Shown here: piece by piece, positions 43,518-54,925 of the stretch
How positions within the stretch are numbered: the stretch's first letter is position 1
Layout: every line of letters begins with the position of its first letter
Assembly (NCBI RefSeq): GCF_900187385.1
Contig: NZ_FYEY01000001.1
Span: 372,001 to 436,000 of the forward strand
Direction of reading: 5' to 3'
Source of the DNA: Streptomyces sp. 2114.4
GTDB taxonomy: Bacteria; Actinomycetota; Actinomycetes; Streptomycetales; Streptomycetaceae
DNA: 64,000 nucleotides
Program-made: the position numbers and the translations under genes
Notes under the pieces: generated by a model
The model's database searches: none
Seen by the model: only the letters and a program-made list of their open reading frames with translations
Told to the model about the DNA's origin: nothing

Positions 43518-44462
43518 ATGGATCTCGACGTGGCGCAGGTACGTGCCTTTGTGCGCACCGCCGAGGAACTGCACTTCGGCCGGGCGGCCGGGACGCTCGC
43601 CATCTCCCAGCAGGCGCTGTCCAAGAGGATCGCGCGGCTGGAATCCCTGCTCGGCACCGCGCTGTTCCAGCGCGGCGGCAACGGGGTCCGCCTCACCGAG
43701 GCCGGACAGCGTTTTCTCCCGCTGGCCCGGCAGACCGTGGCCGCCGCCGACGCCGCGGTCTCGGCGGTGCGCGGGAAGGAACGTCCGCTGCGTGTAGACG
43801 TCTGGGGGCACCTCTACGCGCCGATGCGGACGCTGGCCCAGGTTGCCGGACGGGCCGGGGAACTGGCACTGGGGCACGGGCGCGACCTGCCGTCGGTGAC
43901 GACGGCCCTGCTGCACGGCGACATCGATGCGGCTTTCGGCCGGGTCCACCCCCCGCTGCCCGCGGTCCTGGCACACCGCGTTGTCCGCCTCGAACCGGTG
44001 GACGCCGTACTGAGCGATGAGCATCCGCTCGCGGCCGAACCGTCTCTCCGGCCGGACCAATTGCGCGACAGCCTGCTGTGGGCACCCGGCGCGCTGGACC
44101 GGCTCGACTTCCTCCACCGGTTCGCCGACCGGTTCGGCATCCGGAATACGGCCACGAGCGTCAACCTCGGGCTCGACCGCTTCCTCGCCGAAGTGACGGA
44201 AGAGCCGCGACGCTTCTCGCTGGTGCCTGCCGATGTGCCGCTGCCGGACGTCCCCGGATTGCGCGCCGTCCCGCTGGTCGAGCCCACGCCGCTGTACGCC
44301 TGGTCGCTGCTGTGGCGCTCCGGAAACGGACACCCGGGACTGAACGGCCTCGCCGCCGCCTGCACGGAGGAAGCAGGACGAAGCCGATGGCTGGAGTACG
44401 CACCCACCCGCGACTGGCTGCCTGAACCACCCATGAGCGGCCCCGAGCCCGGACGAGACTGA
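43518..44462 (+). CDS. LysR family transcriptional regulator
   Basis: 314 aa from ATG 43518. The HTH is MDLDVAQVRAFVRTAEELHF and AISQQALSKRIARLESLLGT (residues 1-48). The effector domain spans about 85-290. The long frame upstream of ATG 43518 is antisense to the hydrolase and is rejected. It is divergent from the alpha/beta hydrolase gene, its probable target. It lies about 700 bp before the PKS cluster, so it could also be a boundary gene or regulator of it. After the stop, about 130 nt of coding-like sequence in another frame look like a decayed neighbour. Confidence 0.9.
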   Translation: MDLDVAQVRAFVRTAEELHFGRAAGTLAISQQALSKRIARLESLLGTALFQRGGNGVRLTEAGQRFLPLARQTVAAADAAVSAVRGKERPLRVDVWGHLYAPMRTLAQVAGRAGELALGHGRDLPSVTTALLHGDIDAAFGRVHPPLPAVLAHRVVRLEPVDAVLSDEHPLAAEPSLRPDQLRDSLLWAPGALDRLDFLHRFADRFGIRNTATSVNLGLDRFLAEVTEEPRRFSLVPADVPLPDVPGLRAVPLVEPTPLYAWSLLWRSGNGHPGLNGLAAACTEEAGRSRWLEYAPTRDWLPEPPMSGPEPGRD

Positions 44463-45158
44463 CTCACTCGAAGGCAAGGCCAGCGCCGGCCCGGGCGTCA
44501 CCGACGAGTCCGCGCTGTCCGTGGCCCTCCACCTGCGCGAAGACGACGAGCAGACCGCCACGGCAGCGAGCGTGTGCTCGCCCCGCCACCGTCCGGGCCG
44601 GGGCCCCGGGGGGCCGGGCACCGCAGCGTCTCGGCAGCCCTGCGGCGGCCACGCCCGGGACAGAAACCGTCAATGTTGATGATGGCAAGCCGCGACAGAT
44701 ATTGATAATTTGAGAAAACGTATTCAGGCGCCTGCAAATAACTGTGAACCGCGGGAGCAATCGAACCCAATATCGTCGATCAATCGAGATGAATCTGACG
44801 CTGGAGTTAGTTACCGGAAGCCTGGGCGCCACGCGAAAACCGACCTGACCAGCCCTGACCCGCAGGGCCAGGGTCGTCGGACTCAGCTGTTGGTGACGAT
44901 GGGGGCTTGAAGTAGTTGCCGGAGGGGGACGGGGGCCTTTCAGTGAATTCGGCGCCTACCGCAGTCGCGCTGCTCCCGTCACACCTTGACCGCATGTATC
45001 CGCGAACACCATACCGAAGGCACCGTCCTCGCAGACAAGTCCATGACTCGGCAACGGACAACTTGTTGTCATCCGGGTCATGTTGAAGGTGTCATCACCA
45101 CGGATTCCCTCGCCCCGCAATGCCGGGGTGACATCAATGTTTTCGATGAGGTGCTCAG
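44463..45158. other. AT-richer upstream region of the PKS cluster
   Basis: About 700 bases. The first 130 read coding-like on the plus strand (SLEGKASAGPGVTDESALSV) but have no family and are probably a relic. From about 44640 to 44830 GC content drops clearly (for example ATATTGATAATTTGAG). A palindrome lies at 45057-45070. The PKS promoter should be here. Confidence 0.5.
45057..45070. promoter_or_regulatory. GACAAC-TT-GTTGTC palindrome before the PKS genes
   Basis: A perfect 6-bp inverted repeat 89 nt upstream of the first PKS start. It is a candidate operator for a cluster regulator or the nearby LysR protein, whose own site has the same arms. Confidence 0.45.
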
Positions 45159-48100
45159 GTGAATCAGGATTATTTTCCCAGCCCGGCCGAGGACTCCTCC
45201 GCCATACGACGCTTCCCGGATCTCAACTCTGTGGTCGACCTGGTTCGCGACCAGGTGGCTCAGGTGCTCGTTTATGTGCAGCCGAACATGGTCAAGGTGG
45301 ATCAGTCGTTCAAGGACGCCGGCTTCGACTCCATCGCTGCCGTCCAGTTGTGCAACCGGCTGAATGATGTCACCAACCTTTCGTTGCCTGACACCGTGGC
45401 CTTCGACTACCCCACCCCACTGGCTTTGGCTGAGTATCTCTTCACGCTGACCGGCGGTGAAGCTACCACGGAAACTCCGGCCGCATCACACTCGTTGCAG
45501 GAAAGTCCCGCGCAAGAGGGCGAGGTATCCGTCAACGATCCCATCGCCATCGTGGGGATGGCATGCCGCTACCCCGGGGGCGTGCGGTCGGCCGAGGGTC
45601 TATGGGATCTGATATCTGCCGGCAAGGACGCCACCACGGAATTTCCCACCGATCGCGGATGGGACGTAGCCGCGCTCTACAACGAGGACCCCGATCACGC
45701 AGGTACCAGCTACACCAAGCGGGGAGGTTTCCTGGAGGGGGCAGCGGAATTCGATCCGCGCTTTTTCGGCATCTCACCGCATGAGGCGTTGGCGATGGAC
45801 CCGCAGCAACGGTTGCTGCTGGAAACGTCCTGGGAAGCCATCGAATCTGCCGGGATAAATCCACGTGCACTCCGCGGTACCAATTCCGCCGTGTTCGCCG
45901 GATTGATGTACCACGATTATGCGTCGAAGGTCGACCAGGCCCCCGGAGAGCTCGAAGGGCACTTGACCACGGGAAAATCCGGCGGAGTCCTGTCCGGTCG
46001 GGTGTCGTATGTGCTGGGGCTCGAGGGGCCCGCGGTGACGGTGGACACGGCGTGTTCGTCGTCCTTGGTGGCGCTGCACTGGGCGGTGCAGTCGTTGCGC
46101 TCCGGTGAGACCTCCCTGGCCTTGGCCGGCGGTGTCACCGTCATGTCCCATCCGGCAACCTTCGTGGAATTCAGCAGGCAGCGGGGGCTGTCTGCGGACG
46201 GCCGGTGCCGTTCGTATGCCGGTAGCGCTGATGGCACTGGGTTTGCTGAGGGTGTCGGTGTGCTGGTGGTGGAGCGGTTGTCCGATGCGGTGCGGCATGG
46301 GCATCGGGTGCTCGCGGTGGTTCGGGGCTCCGCGGTGAACCAGGACGGCGCATCCAACGGACTGACCGCGCCCAGCGGACGCGCCCAGGAGCGAGTGGTA
46401 CGCCAGGCGCTGTCGAGTGCCGGCCTGACGCCCGGTGACGTGGACGTGGTGGAAGGACACGGCACGGGGACGCGGTTGGGCGATCCGATCGAGGTCGGCG
46501 CCCTGGCGGAGACGTATGGCCGACAGCGGTCCGGTGCGCCGTTGCTGCTCGGGTCGGTGAAATCGAACCTCGGCCACACCCAGGCCGCCGCGGGCGTGGC
46601 GGGCGTGATCAAGATGGTGCAGGCGATGCAGCACGGTGTAGTGCCCGCTTCCCTGCACGTGGACACGCCTTCCCCGCATGCGCAGTGGGGCGAAGGCGTC
46701 GAACTCGTCACGGCCGCACGGGCATGGCCCGCATCCGACCGCCTACGCCGTGCGGGAGTCTCGTCCTTCGGCGTCTCAGGGACCAACGCACACGTCATCC
46801 TCGAACAAGCCCCGCCCGTAACGCCGCCCACCCGCAAGAGCGGCGGTGGTGTGGTGCCATGGCTGCTGTCCGGCCGCACGGCGGACGCACTGCGCGACCA
46901 GACCGACCGCCTGCGCGCCCACCTGGACGCCCATCCCGAGCTCGACCCCGCCGACATCGGATACACCCTCGCCGTCGGGCGCGCCCACTTCGAGCACCGC
47001 GCCATGGCCATGGACGGCGACCTCACCACATGGGTAGCCGAAGGGACAGCCGTCGCACACCGTGAGGTCGTCTTCGTCTTCCCGGGACAGGGCGCGCAAT
47101 GGGTGGGCATGGGACAAGACCTGATCAAGTCCTCCCCGGTCTTCGCGGCATCGATGGCACAGTGCGAGCAGGCACTCGCCCCATTCGTGGACTGGTCCCT
47201 GTCCGAAGTCCTCGGCGACGCCTCAATGCTGGAACGGGTCGATGTGGTCCAGCCCGCGTCATGGGCCGTGATGGTCTCCCTCGCAGGACTGTGGCAGTCC
47301 ATGGGCGTCACCCCCTCCGCGGTGGCCGGCCATTCCCAAGGCGAAATCGCAGCAGCCTGTGTCGCAGGCGCACTCTCCTTGGAAGACGGCGCCCGCGTGG
47401 TCGCACTGCGCAGCCAGCTCATCCGCGACAAACTGGCCGGCTCCGGCGCCATGGCCTCCATATCCCTGCCGCTCGACGAGGTCCGCGAACACCTCACCGG
47501 CCTGGAAGGACTGTCGGTCGCCGCCGTCAACGGCCCACGATCAGTAGTCATCTCCGGCGACGTCAACGCCGTCGAAAACTTCGTCGCCGCACGCACCGAC
47601 GAAGGCACACACGCCCGCATCGTCGCCGTCGACTACGCCTCCCACTCCGCCCACGTCGACACCATCGAACAGGACCTGACCACCGCACTCACCGACCTGC
47701 ACCCCACCTCCGCCCCCGTCCCCTTCTACTCCACAGTGACCGGCACACCCATCGACACCACTGAGCTCAACGCCCGCTACTGGGTCCAAAACCTGCGCCA
47801 GACCGTCCGCTTCGAAGACGTCACCCGACGCCTCATCGACGACGGACGCGACACCTTCATCGAAATCAGCGCACACCCCGTCCTCGGCATCGGCCTGCAG
47901 GACACCTTCGAAGACCACTCCCACTCCCCCGCCATCACACTGAGCTCCCTACGACGCGACGACGGAGACATCGACCGCTTCCTCACCTCACTGAGCGAAG
48001 CCCACGTCCACGGAGTCGACATCGACTGGCACACCGCCTTCACCGACCACGCCGCCCAACGCATCCAACTCCCCACCTACCCCTTCCAACACGACCACTA

Positions 48101-49460
48101 CTGGCTCGAAAACATGAGTCGCAGGCCGGATGTCGATGCTGCGGGACAGGAAGCGCTCCACCACATCCTGGCAAACGCGCTGGTAGAACTGGCGCAGACG
48201 GATGGTCTTCTCCTCACGGGCTGCCTCTCCGAAAGCACTCATCCCTGGATTGCCGACCACATAGTCGGTGGCGTCATGATCTTGCCCGCATCGGCATGGC
48301 TGGAGCTGGCGTTTCGGGCGGGTGCGGAAGTCGGGGCGGACCATATCGAGGAACTGACCCTGGAGGCGCCGCTGGTGTTCCGCAAGGGCGCCAGGGTCAA
48401 ATTCCAGGTCGCCCTGTCCGCACCGGACGCGGACGGCAGGCGAGCGGTGAGCGTGCATTCCCAAAGCGGGACGGGCTGGGTGCGGCATGCGGTCGGCAGC
48501 ATGGTGAAGGCATCCACGCAGGACGCCGGCAAGTCCACCACCGCAGTGGAGGAGTGGCCGCCGACGGATGCCACCGCTCTCGACCTGAGTGGCGCCTATG
48601 AAGGCCTGGTCGGACGCGGTTACGACTACGGTCCGGCATTCCAGTGTCTTCGCGCAGCGTGGCGCAGCGATGAGGACGTGTTCGCCGAAGTCGCGCTGCC
48701 CGGACCAGATGTCGGTGGGTCTGGCGCTTTTCTCCTGCACCCGGCGCTACTGGACGCGCTCCTCCAGTCCCTGTTGGTCGCTGAACTGAACCAGGAAGCG
48801 CAACAGATTCGGATGCCTTTCGCCTGGACGGGGGTGTCGTTGTACGAGCCGGGAGCCTCCGTATTGCGGTGCAGGATCTCAAGGCGGCAGCCGGACACTC
48901 TGTCCTTGAGCATTACGCAGACCACAGGCCGTCCCGTGGCGTCGGTGGAGTCCTTGGTACTGCGGCCGATATCCGCTGAGAAATTGGGAACTGCCGAACA
49001 TGCCGAATCGGTCCGGAAAGTGCGCGCTCGGCAGGTGACCAGGCCGGATGACACATCTCTCCGACACCGGCTGGCCAATCTCTCCGCGAACGCAAAAATC
49101 CGCGCCCTTGTGGACCTTGTCCGCACACACGCCGCTGCTGTCCTGGGATACAAGGAGAGCTCGGAAGAGATCGGCGCCAGGACGGCATTCACCGAACTCG
49201 GCCTCGGCTCCATGGAGGCCGTACAGCTCCGCAACAAACTGAATGCCGCTACGGGCCTGCGGCTACCGACCACCTTCGCCTTCGAGTACTCCACCGCTGA
49301 GGCGATGGCGCGGAAACTGTGTGACGAGCTGTTCCCGGTTTCCTCCCCGTCCAGCGAACCTGAACACGCGCCGGATGAACCTGCGGCAGCCGGCGCTGAT
49401 GCTGATTCAGCTGATCTCGCCGCACTCATCGAGATGGCACACCAAGTCGGCGATATCTGA
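45159..49460 (+). CDS. Type I PKS, loading ACP plus module 1 (ACP-KS-AT-DH-ACP)
   Basis: 1433 aa from GTG 45159 (GAGG 7 nt upstream). Order: an N-terminal ACP (Ser58 in DAGFDS), with no loading AT or KSQ; KS at about 127-550 (Cys299 in TACSSS, His434, His473); AT at about 637-930 (Ser726 in GHSQGE, YASH at 826-829, predicting methylmalonyl-CoA); DH at about 995-1270 ([10 protein letters not shown] with His1034, Asp1199); and a C-terminal ACP at about 1315-1390. There is no KR, so the DH has no substrate and the beta-keto group should remain. The second ACP has LGLGSM, Gly replacing the usual Asp before Ser1351. The starter must be loaded by a separate enzyme, not in this window. Confidence 0.93.
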   Translation: MNQDYFPSPAEDSSAIRRFPDLNSVVDLVRDQVAQVLVYVQPNMVKVDQSFKDAGFDSIAAVQLCNRLNDVTNLSLPDTVAFDYPTPLALAEYLFTLTGGEATTETPAASHSLQESPAQEGEVSVNDPIAIVGMACRYPGGVRSAEGLWDLISAGKDATTEFPTDRGWDVAALYNEDPDHAGTSYTKRGGFLEGAAEFDPRFFGISPHEALAMDPQQRLLLETSWEAIESAGINPRALRGTNSAVFAGLMYHDYASKVDQAPGELEGHLTTGKSGGVLSGRVSYVLGLEGPAVTVDTACSSSLVALHWAVQSLRSGETSLALAGGVTVMSHPATFVEFSRQRGLSADGRCRSYAGSADGTGFAEGVGVLVVERLSDAVRHGHRVLAVVRGSAVNQDGASNGLTAPSGRAQERVVRQALSSAGLTPGDVDVVEGHGTGTRLGDPIEVGALAETYGRQRSGAPLLLGSVKSNLGHTQAAAGVAGVIKMVQAMQHGVVPASLHVDTPSPHAQWGEGVELVTAARAWPASDRLRRAGVSSFGVSGTNAHVILEQAPPVTPPTRKSGGGVVPWLLSGRTADALRDQTDRLRAHLDAHPELDPADIGYTLAVGRAHFEHRAMAMDGDLTTWVAEGTAVAHREVVFVFPGQGAQWVGMGQDLIKSSPVFAASMAQCEQALAPFVDWSLSEVLGDASMLERVDVVQPASWAVMVSLAGLWQSMGVTPSAVAGHSQGEIAAACVAGALSLEDGARVVALRSQLIRDKLAGSGAMASISLPLDEVREHLTGLEGLSVAAVNGPRSVVISGDVNAVENFVAARTDEGTHARIVAVDYASHSAHVDTIEQDLTTALTDLHPTSAPVPFYSTVTGTPIDTTELNARYWVQNLRQTVRFEDVTRRLIDDGRDTFIEISAHPVLGIGLQDTFEDHSHSPAITLSSLRRDDGDIDRFLTSLSEAHVHGVDIDWHTAFTDHAAQRIQLPTYPFQHDHYWLENMSRRPDVDAAGQEALHHILANALVELAQTDGLLLTGCLSESTHPWIADHIVGGVMILPASAWLELAFRAGAEVGADHIEELTLEAPLVFRKGARVKFQVALSAPDADGRRAVSVHSQSGTGWVRHAVGSMVKASTQDAGKSTTAVEEWPPTDATALDLSGAYEGLVGRGYDYGPAFQCLRAAWRSDEDVFAEVALPGPDVGGSGAFLLHPALLDALLQSLLVAELNQEAQQIRMPFAWTGVSLYEPGASVLRCRISRRQPDTLSLSITQTTGRPVASVESLVLRPISAEKLGTAEHAESVRKVRARQVTRPDDTSLRHRLANLSANAKIRALVDLVRTHAAAVLGYKESSEEIGARTAFTELGLGSMEAVQLRNKLNAATGLRLPTTFAFEYSTAEAMARKLCDELFPVSSPSSEPEHAPDEPAAAGADADSADLAALIEMAHQVGDI

Positions 49461-49477
49461 GTCACGAGCCTGGGGTA

Positions 49478-52400
49478 ATGATGTCTGAACAGCAGCTCAT
49501 CAACGCACTACGCGCCTCTGTGAAGGAAAGCGAACGTCTACGACAACGAAATCGCGAGCTTGCCGAGAACATTCGTGAGCCGGTGGCGGTCGTGGGAATG
49601 GCTTGCCATTACCCCGGTGGGGTGGCCGGCCCTGCTGACTTGTGGAACCTGGTGATCTCCGAACGGGACGCAGTATCCGGGTTTCCGGAGGACCGATGCT
49701 GGGACATCGACACACTGTTCAACCCCGATAGCGAAAAAGCGGGGTCGAGCTATACCCGGCACGGAGGGTTCTTGGCGGATTCCAAGAACTTTGATCCGGA
49801 GTTCTTCGGCATCTCTCCGCGGGAGGCGTTGGCGATGGACCCGCAGCAGCGGCTGCTGCTGGAAACGTCCTGGGAAGCCATCGAAGACGCAGGGATCGAC
49901 CCCTTCACACTGCGGGAAAGCGACACCAGCCTGTTCATCGGGTCCAACGGGCAGGACTACGCCTCCAGGCTGAACCGCTACCCCGCCGCGCTGGAGGCGC
50001 AGTTGGGAACCGGAAGCGCCGCCAGTGTCCTGTCCGGTCGGGTGTCGTATGCACTGGGCTTCGAGGGGCCCGCGGTGACGGTGGACACGGCGTGTTCGTC
50101 GTCCTTGGTGGCGCTGCACTGGGCGGTGCAGTCGTTGCGCTCCGGTGAGACCTCCCTGGCCTTGGTCGGCGGAGTCACCGTCATGTCCTCGCCCTCACGG
50201 TTCGTGGAGTTCAGCCGACAGCGCGGCCTCGCCCCGGACGGCAGATGCAAGTCCTACGCCGCGGCTGCCGACGGGACCGGGTTTGCTGAGGGTGTCGGTG
50301 TGCTGGTGGTGGAGCGGTTGTCCGATGCGGTGCGGCATGGGCATCGGGTGCTCGCGGTGGTTCGGGGCTCCGCGGTGAACCAGGACGGCGCATCCAACGG
50401 ACTGACCGCGCCCAGCGGACGCGCCCAGGAGCGAGTGGTACGCCAGGCACTGTCGAGCGCCGGCCTGACGCCCGGTGACGTGGACGTGGTGGAAGGACAC
50501 GGCACGGGGACGAAGCTGGGCGATCCGATCGAGGTCGGCGCCCTGGCAGAAACCTACGGCCGACAGCGGTCCGGTGCCCCGTTGCTGCTCGGGTCGGTGA
50601 AATCGAACCTCGGCCACACCCAGGCCGCCGCGGGCGTCGCCGGCGTGATCAAAATGGTGCAGGCGATGCAGCACGGCGTGGTCCCGGCATCCCTGCACGT
50701 GGACACGCCTTCCCCGCATGCGCAGTGGGGCGAAGGCGTCGAACTCGTCACGGCCGCACGGGCATGGCCCGAATCCGGCCGCCTACGCCGTGCGGGAGTC
50801 TCGTCCTTCGGCGTCTCCGGGACCAACGCACACGTCATCCTCGAACAAGCCCCGCCCGTAACGCCGCCCACCCGCAAGAGCGGCGGTGGTGTGGTGCCAT
50901 GGCTGCTGTCCGGCCGCACGGCGGACGCACTGCGCGACCAAACCAGCCGCCTGCGCGCCCACCTGGACGCCCATCCCGAACTCGACCCCGCCGACATCGG
51001 ATACACCCTCGCCGTCGGGCGCGCCCACTTCGAGCACCGCGCCATGGCCATGGACGGCGACCTCACCACATGGGTAGCCGAAGGGACAGCCGTCGCACAC
51101 CGTGAGGTCGTCTTCGTCTTCCCGGGACAGGGCGCGCAATGGGTGGGCATGGGACAAGACCTGATCAAGTCCTCCCCGGTCTTCGCGGCATCGATGGCAC
51201 AGTGCGAGCAGGCACTCGCCCCATTCGTGGACTGGTCCCTGTCCGAAGTCCTCGGCGACGCCTCAATGCTGGAACGGGTCGATGTGGTCCAGCCCGCGTC
51301 ATGGGCCGTGATGGTCTCCCTCGCAGGACTGTGGCAGTCCATGGGCGTCACCCCCTCCGCGGTGGCCGGACACTCCCAAGGCGAAATCGCAGCAGCCTGT
51401 GTCGCAGGCGCACTCTCCCTCGACGACGGCGCCCGCGTGGTCGCACTGCGCAGCCAGCTCATCCGCGACAAACTGGCCGGCTCCGGCGCCATGGCCTCCA
51501 TATCCCTGCCGCTCGACGAGGTCCGCGAACACCTCACCGGCCTGGAAGGACTGTCGGTCGCCGCCGTCAACGGCCCACGATCAGTAGTCATCTCCGGCGA
51601 CGTCAACGCCGTCGAAAACTTCGTCGCCGCACGCACCGACGAAGGCACACACGCCCGCATCGTCGCCGTCGACTACGCCTCCCACTCCGCCCACGTCGAC
51701 GCCATCGAACAGGACCTGACCACCGCACTCACCGACCTGCACCCCACCTCCGCCCCCGTCCCCTTCTACTCCACAGTGACCGGCACACCCATCGACACCA
51801 CTGAGCTCAACGCCCGCTACTGGGTCCAAAACCTGCGCCAGACCGTCCGCTTCGAAGACGTCACCCGACGCCTCATCGACGACGGACGCGACACCTTCAT
51901 CGAAATCAGCGCACACCCCGTCCTCGGCATCGGCCTGCAGGACACCTTCGAAGACCACTCCCACTCCCCCGCCATCACACTGAGCTCCCTACGACGCGAC
52001 GACGGAGACATCGACCGCTTCCTCACCTCACTGAGCGAAGCCCACGTCCACGGAGTCGACATCGACTGGCACACCGCCTTCACCGACCACGCCGCCCAAC
52101 GCATCCAACTCCCCACCTACCCCTTCCAACACGACCACTACTGGCTCGAAAACGTGTCGCCGAAGGACGCTTCGACAGGCCATCCGCTGCTGACCGATGT
52201 CGTCACACTGGCGCAGCCCGAAGGCGGGCTGGTGTTTTCCGGAACCCTGTCCGGAAGTGAGCATTCCTGGCTGAACGACCATGCCGTGCTGGGAACCGTG
52301 CTGCTGCCGGGAACCGCGTTCGTCGAGATGGCGCTCTACGCGGCCGAGGAAGCAGGCTGTGACCGGATCGAAGAGTTGGCGTTCGAGACGCCGCTCGTGC

Positions 52401-54922
52401 TGCCCGAGGACAAGGAGGTGCACATCCAGTTCGTGATCGGCGCGTCCGGCGACGACGGGCGCCGCTCGGTCAGCTTCCATTCCCGTCGCGCCGACACCGA
52501 GCAAGGATGGACACGGCACGCGGTCGGAACGTTGTCGGCCGGTACGGAGAACGTCGCCGTCGACAACGCCGCGTGGCCGCCCTCCGGCTCGGAGGCGGTC
52601 GACATTGCGGGCCTGTACGAACGGCTGGCAGCCGACGACTTCCACTACGGTCCCGCGTTCCAGGGGCTTCGGTCGGTGTGGCGAAACGGCGAAACCGTCC
52701 TGGCCGAGGTGGAGCTCCCCGAGCAGTGCCTGCCGGAGACGGACGCGTACCAGTCGCACCCGGCCCTGCTCGACGCGGCGGTTCAGGCGGCGGTGGCAGG
52801 CGGGCTGCTGAATACGGGCTCGGATTCGGGCCAGATCATGCTTCCCTTCTCATGGAACGGCGTCTCGCTCTACGCGACCGGTGCCACCTCGCTGCGCGTC
52901 CAGCTGACCGCGCAGGGCGCCGACGCCGTGGCGCTGGTGGCGAGGGACGCGGCCGGGCGGCCCGTACTGTCGGTGGATTCCCTGCTGGTACGGAAGGCAC
53001 CCGCCAAGCAACTCGACCTCCTGCGGTCCGCCGGGGAGCACTCGCTGTTCCAGGTGGAGTGGGCGAAGCTCGGCGTCCGCGAGCTGATGCAGGACACCGG
53101 ACCATGGGCCGTCGTCGGCAGCGTGGAACCGCAGTCCGGCGCGCTGGTGGACACCGGGGTGGCCGACGGCTCCTATGAGACGTTCGAGGAGTTGGCCGAG
53201 CACATCGGCGCCGGCCATGCCGCACCTGGCGTCGTGGTCGTCCCCGTCCCTCTGCGGGAATCCGACGACGCGGTGGCCGTGCGAGCCGCCGTACTGCACA
53301 CGCTGGACCTCCTGCAGACCTGGCTGTCCGACGAGCGGTTCGCCGATGCCCGGCTGGTGCTCCTCACCGGCCGGACGTCGGCGCTCCCGGCCGCCGGTGT
53401 GTGGGGGCTGGTGCGCTCCGCCCAGTCCGAGCACGGTGACCGGATTGTCGTGGTCGAGGCCAACAACACCTACGAGGACTACCAGCAGTTGCCCGCCGCG
53501 GTGAAATCCGGCGAGCCGCAGGTGGCAGTGCGCGAGGGAGAGCTGTTCGTACCCAGGCTGGTCAGGACGGGCGCGAGCGGTCGGACCGGCAGGGCATGGA
53601 ACCCGGAGGGAACCGTGCTGATCACCGGTGGTACCGGTGTGCTGGGCGCTGAGCTCGCACGCCACTTGGTGACCGGGTCCGGCGTCCGGCACCTGCTTCT
53701 CCTGAGCCGCGGCGGCCCGCGCGCGGAAGGCGCCGAAGAGCTGACGGCGGAGTTGCGGGAGTTGGGTGCCGAGGCGTCCATCGTGGCCTGCGACGCGGCG
53801 GACAAGGAGGCGTTGGCCGAGGTGCTGGCGGCAGTGCCCGGAGCGCATCCGCTGACCGCTGTCGTACACGCCGCTGGTGTCCTTGATGATGCCCTGATCA
53901 CGGACATGACTCCCGCACAGGTGTCGGCGGTGCTGGCACCCAAGGTGGACGGGGCGCTCAACCTGCACACGCTCACCCAGGGGCTCGACCTGGCGGACTT
54001 CATCCTTTTCTCCTCCGCCTCAGCCGTGTTCGGCGGACCGGGCCAGGGCAACTACGCCGCCGCCAACGCGGTGCTGGATGCCCTGGTACTGCGCCGACGC
54101 GAGGAGGGGCTGCCCGGAATGGCCCTGGCCTGGGGGTTCTGGGCCCAGCGCACCGGCATGACCGCACACCTCGGTGACACGGACGTGCGGCGGTTGGAAC
54201 GTGCCGGCGTCACGGAGCTGTCCACCGCGGAGGGTCTGGCCCTGTTCGATCTCGCGCGGGCGTTGGACGCCCCCGCGGTTCTGCCGATCAAGCTGAACCT
54301 CTCGTCGCTACGTGCCCAGGCGGGACACCTCGGTGTTCCTTCCGTACTCCAGGGCTTGATACGGGTGCCCACGCGTCGCACCGCGGCCGAGCCCGACCAG
54401 CGCTGGTCGGCAGCACGGCTGGCGGCGCTTCCCGAATCCGAGCGGGGGCCGGCGCTGAACGAACTCGTCCAGGCGGAGGTGGCTGCCGTCCTGGGCCATG
54501 ACGACGCGGCGGCGATCGATCCGGAACGGGCCTTCATGGACCTGGGATTCGATTCGCTGACCGCCGTGGAGCTGCGCAATCGTCTGGTCACTGCGACCGG
54601 TCTGCGATTGCCGACCACTGTGGTCTTCACCTACGCGACGACGTCGGCGCTCGCCGAGCACCTGCTCGCCGGGATACTGGAGAGCCAGAACAGCCCCACC
54701 AGGGACGGGCTGGACGAGGTCGAGGCCGAACTGCGGCGCACGCCGCCCGGTGACGCCCGGCACGAAGCCTTGGTCCGCCGGCTGAGAGAGCTGGCCGCGG
54801 CCTGGCTGCCCGAACAATCCGACGACGCCGACGCCGACCTGGACGTGTCGACCATCGACGAGATGCTCGATCTCGCCGAGGACGCGCTTGAAGGCCTCTC
54901 AGCAGGAGAGGACGCGAAGTAG
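49478..54922 (+). CDS. Type I PKS, module 2 (KS-AT-DH-KR-ACP)
   Basis: 1814 aa. An N-terminal docking helix (residues 1-33, coiled-coil-like [20 protein letters not shown]) leads to KS (Cys206), AT (Ser633 in GHSQGE, YASH at 733-736, methylmalonyl-type), DH (His935 in [10 protein letters not shown]), KR (GGTGVLG from 1384; [20 protein letters not shown] has the Ser, Tyr and Asn) and ACP (Ser1693 in GFDSL). The KR has LDD in [10 protein letters not shown], the B-type mark, and with the DH should give a trans alpha-methyl double bond. No ER is present. A C-terminal docking tail is acidic ([20 protein letters not shown]). The KS-AT DNA is almost identical to module 1. Confidence 0.95.
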   Translation: MMSEQQLINALRASVKESERLRQRNRELAENIREPVAVVGMACHYPGGVAGPADLWNLVISERDAVSGFPEDRCWDIDTLFNPDSEKAGSSYTRHGGFLADSKNFDPEFFGISPREALAMDPQQRLLLETSWEAIEDAGIDPFTLRESDTSLFIGSNGQDYASRLNRYPAALEAQLGTGSAASVLSGRVSYALGFEGPAVTVDTACSSSLVALHWAVQSLRSGETSLALVGGVTVMSSPSRFVEFSRQRGLAPDGRCKSYAAAADGTGFAEGVGVLVVERLSDAVRHGHRVLAVVRGSAVNQDGASNGLTAPSGRAQERVVRQALSSAGLTPGDVDVVEGHGTGTKLGDPIEVGALAETYGRQRSGAPLLLGSVKSNLGHTQAAAGVAGVIKMVQAMQHGVVPASLHVDTPSPHAQWGEGVELVTAARAWPESGRLRRAGVSSFGVSGTNAHVILEQAPPVTPPTRKSGGGVVPWLLSGRTADALRDQTSRLRAHLDAHPELDPADIGYTLAVGRAHFEHRAMAMDGDLTTWVAEGTAVAHREVVFVFPGQGAQWVGMGQDLIKSSPVFAASMAQCEQALAPFVDWSLSEVLGDASMLERVDVVQPASWAVMVSLAGLWQSMGVTPSAVAGHSQGEIAAACVAGALSLDDGARVVALRSQLIRDKLAGSGAMASISLPLDEVREHLTGLEGLSVAAVNGPRSVVISGDVNAVENFVAARTDEGTHARIVAVDYASHSAHVDAIEQDLTTALTDLHPTSAPVPFYSTVTGTPIDTTELNARYWVQNLRQTVRFEDVTRRLIDDGRDTFIEISAHPVLGIGLQDTFEDHSHSPAITLSSLRRDDGDIDRFLTSLSEAHVHGVDIDWHTAFTDHAAQRIQLPTYPFQHDHYWLENVSPKDASTGHPLLTDVVTLAQPEGGLVFSGTLSGSEHSWLNDHAVLGTVLLPGTAFVEMALYAAEEAGCDRIEELAFETPLVLPEDKEVHIQFVIGASGDDGRRSVSFHSRRADTEQGWTRHAVGTLSAGTENVAVDNAAWPPSGSEAVDIAGLYERLAADDFHYGPAFQGLRSVWRNGETVLAEVELPEQCLPETDAYQSHPALLDAAVQAAVAGGLLNTGSDSGQIMLPFSWNGVSLYATGATSLRVQLTAQGADAVALVARDAAGRPVLSVDSLLVRKAPAKQLDLLRSAGEHSLFQVEWAKLGVRELMQDTGPWAVVGSVEPQSGALVDTGVADGSYETFEELAEHIGAGHAAPGVVVVPVPLRESDDAVAVRAAVLHTLDLLQTWLSDERFADARLVLLTGRTSALPAAGVWGLVRSAQSEHGDRIVVVEANNTYEDYQQLPAAVKSGEPQVAVREGELFVPRLVRTGASGRTGRAWNPEGTVLITGGTGVLGAELARHLVTGSGVRHLLLLSRGGPRAEGAEELTAELRELGAEASIVACDAADKEALAEVLAAVPGAHPLTAVVHAAGVLDDALITDMTPAQVSAVLAPKVDGALNLHTLTQGLDLADFILFSSASAVFGGPGQGNYAAANAVLDALVLRRREEGLPGMALAWGFWAQRTGMTAHLGDTDVRRLERAGVTELSTAEGLALFDLARALDAPAVLPIKLNLSSLRAQAGHLGVPSVLQGLIRVPTRRTAAEPDQRWSAARLAALPESERGPALNELVQAEVAAVLGHDDAAAIDPERAFMDLGFDSLTAVELRNRLVTATGLRLPTTVVFTYATTSALAEHLLAGILESQNSPTRDGLDEVEAELRRTPPGDARHEALVRRLRELAAAWLPEQSDDADADLDVSTIDEMLDLAEDALEGLSAGEDAK

Positions 54923-54925
54923 CCG

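Noticed and set aside
44464..44832. Minus-strand ORF upstream of the PKS
   Set aside because: It crosses both a GC-rich and an AT-rich composition zone, has no ribosome site and no recognisable domain.
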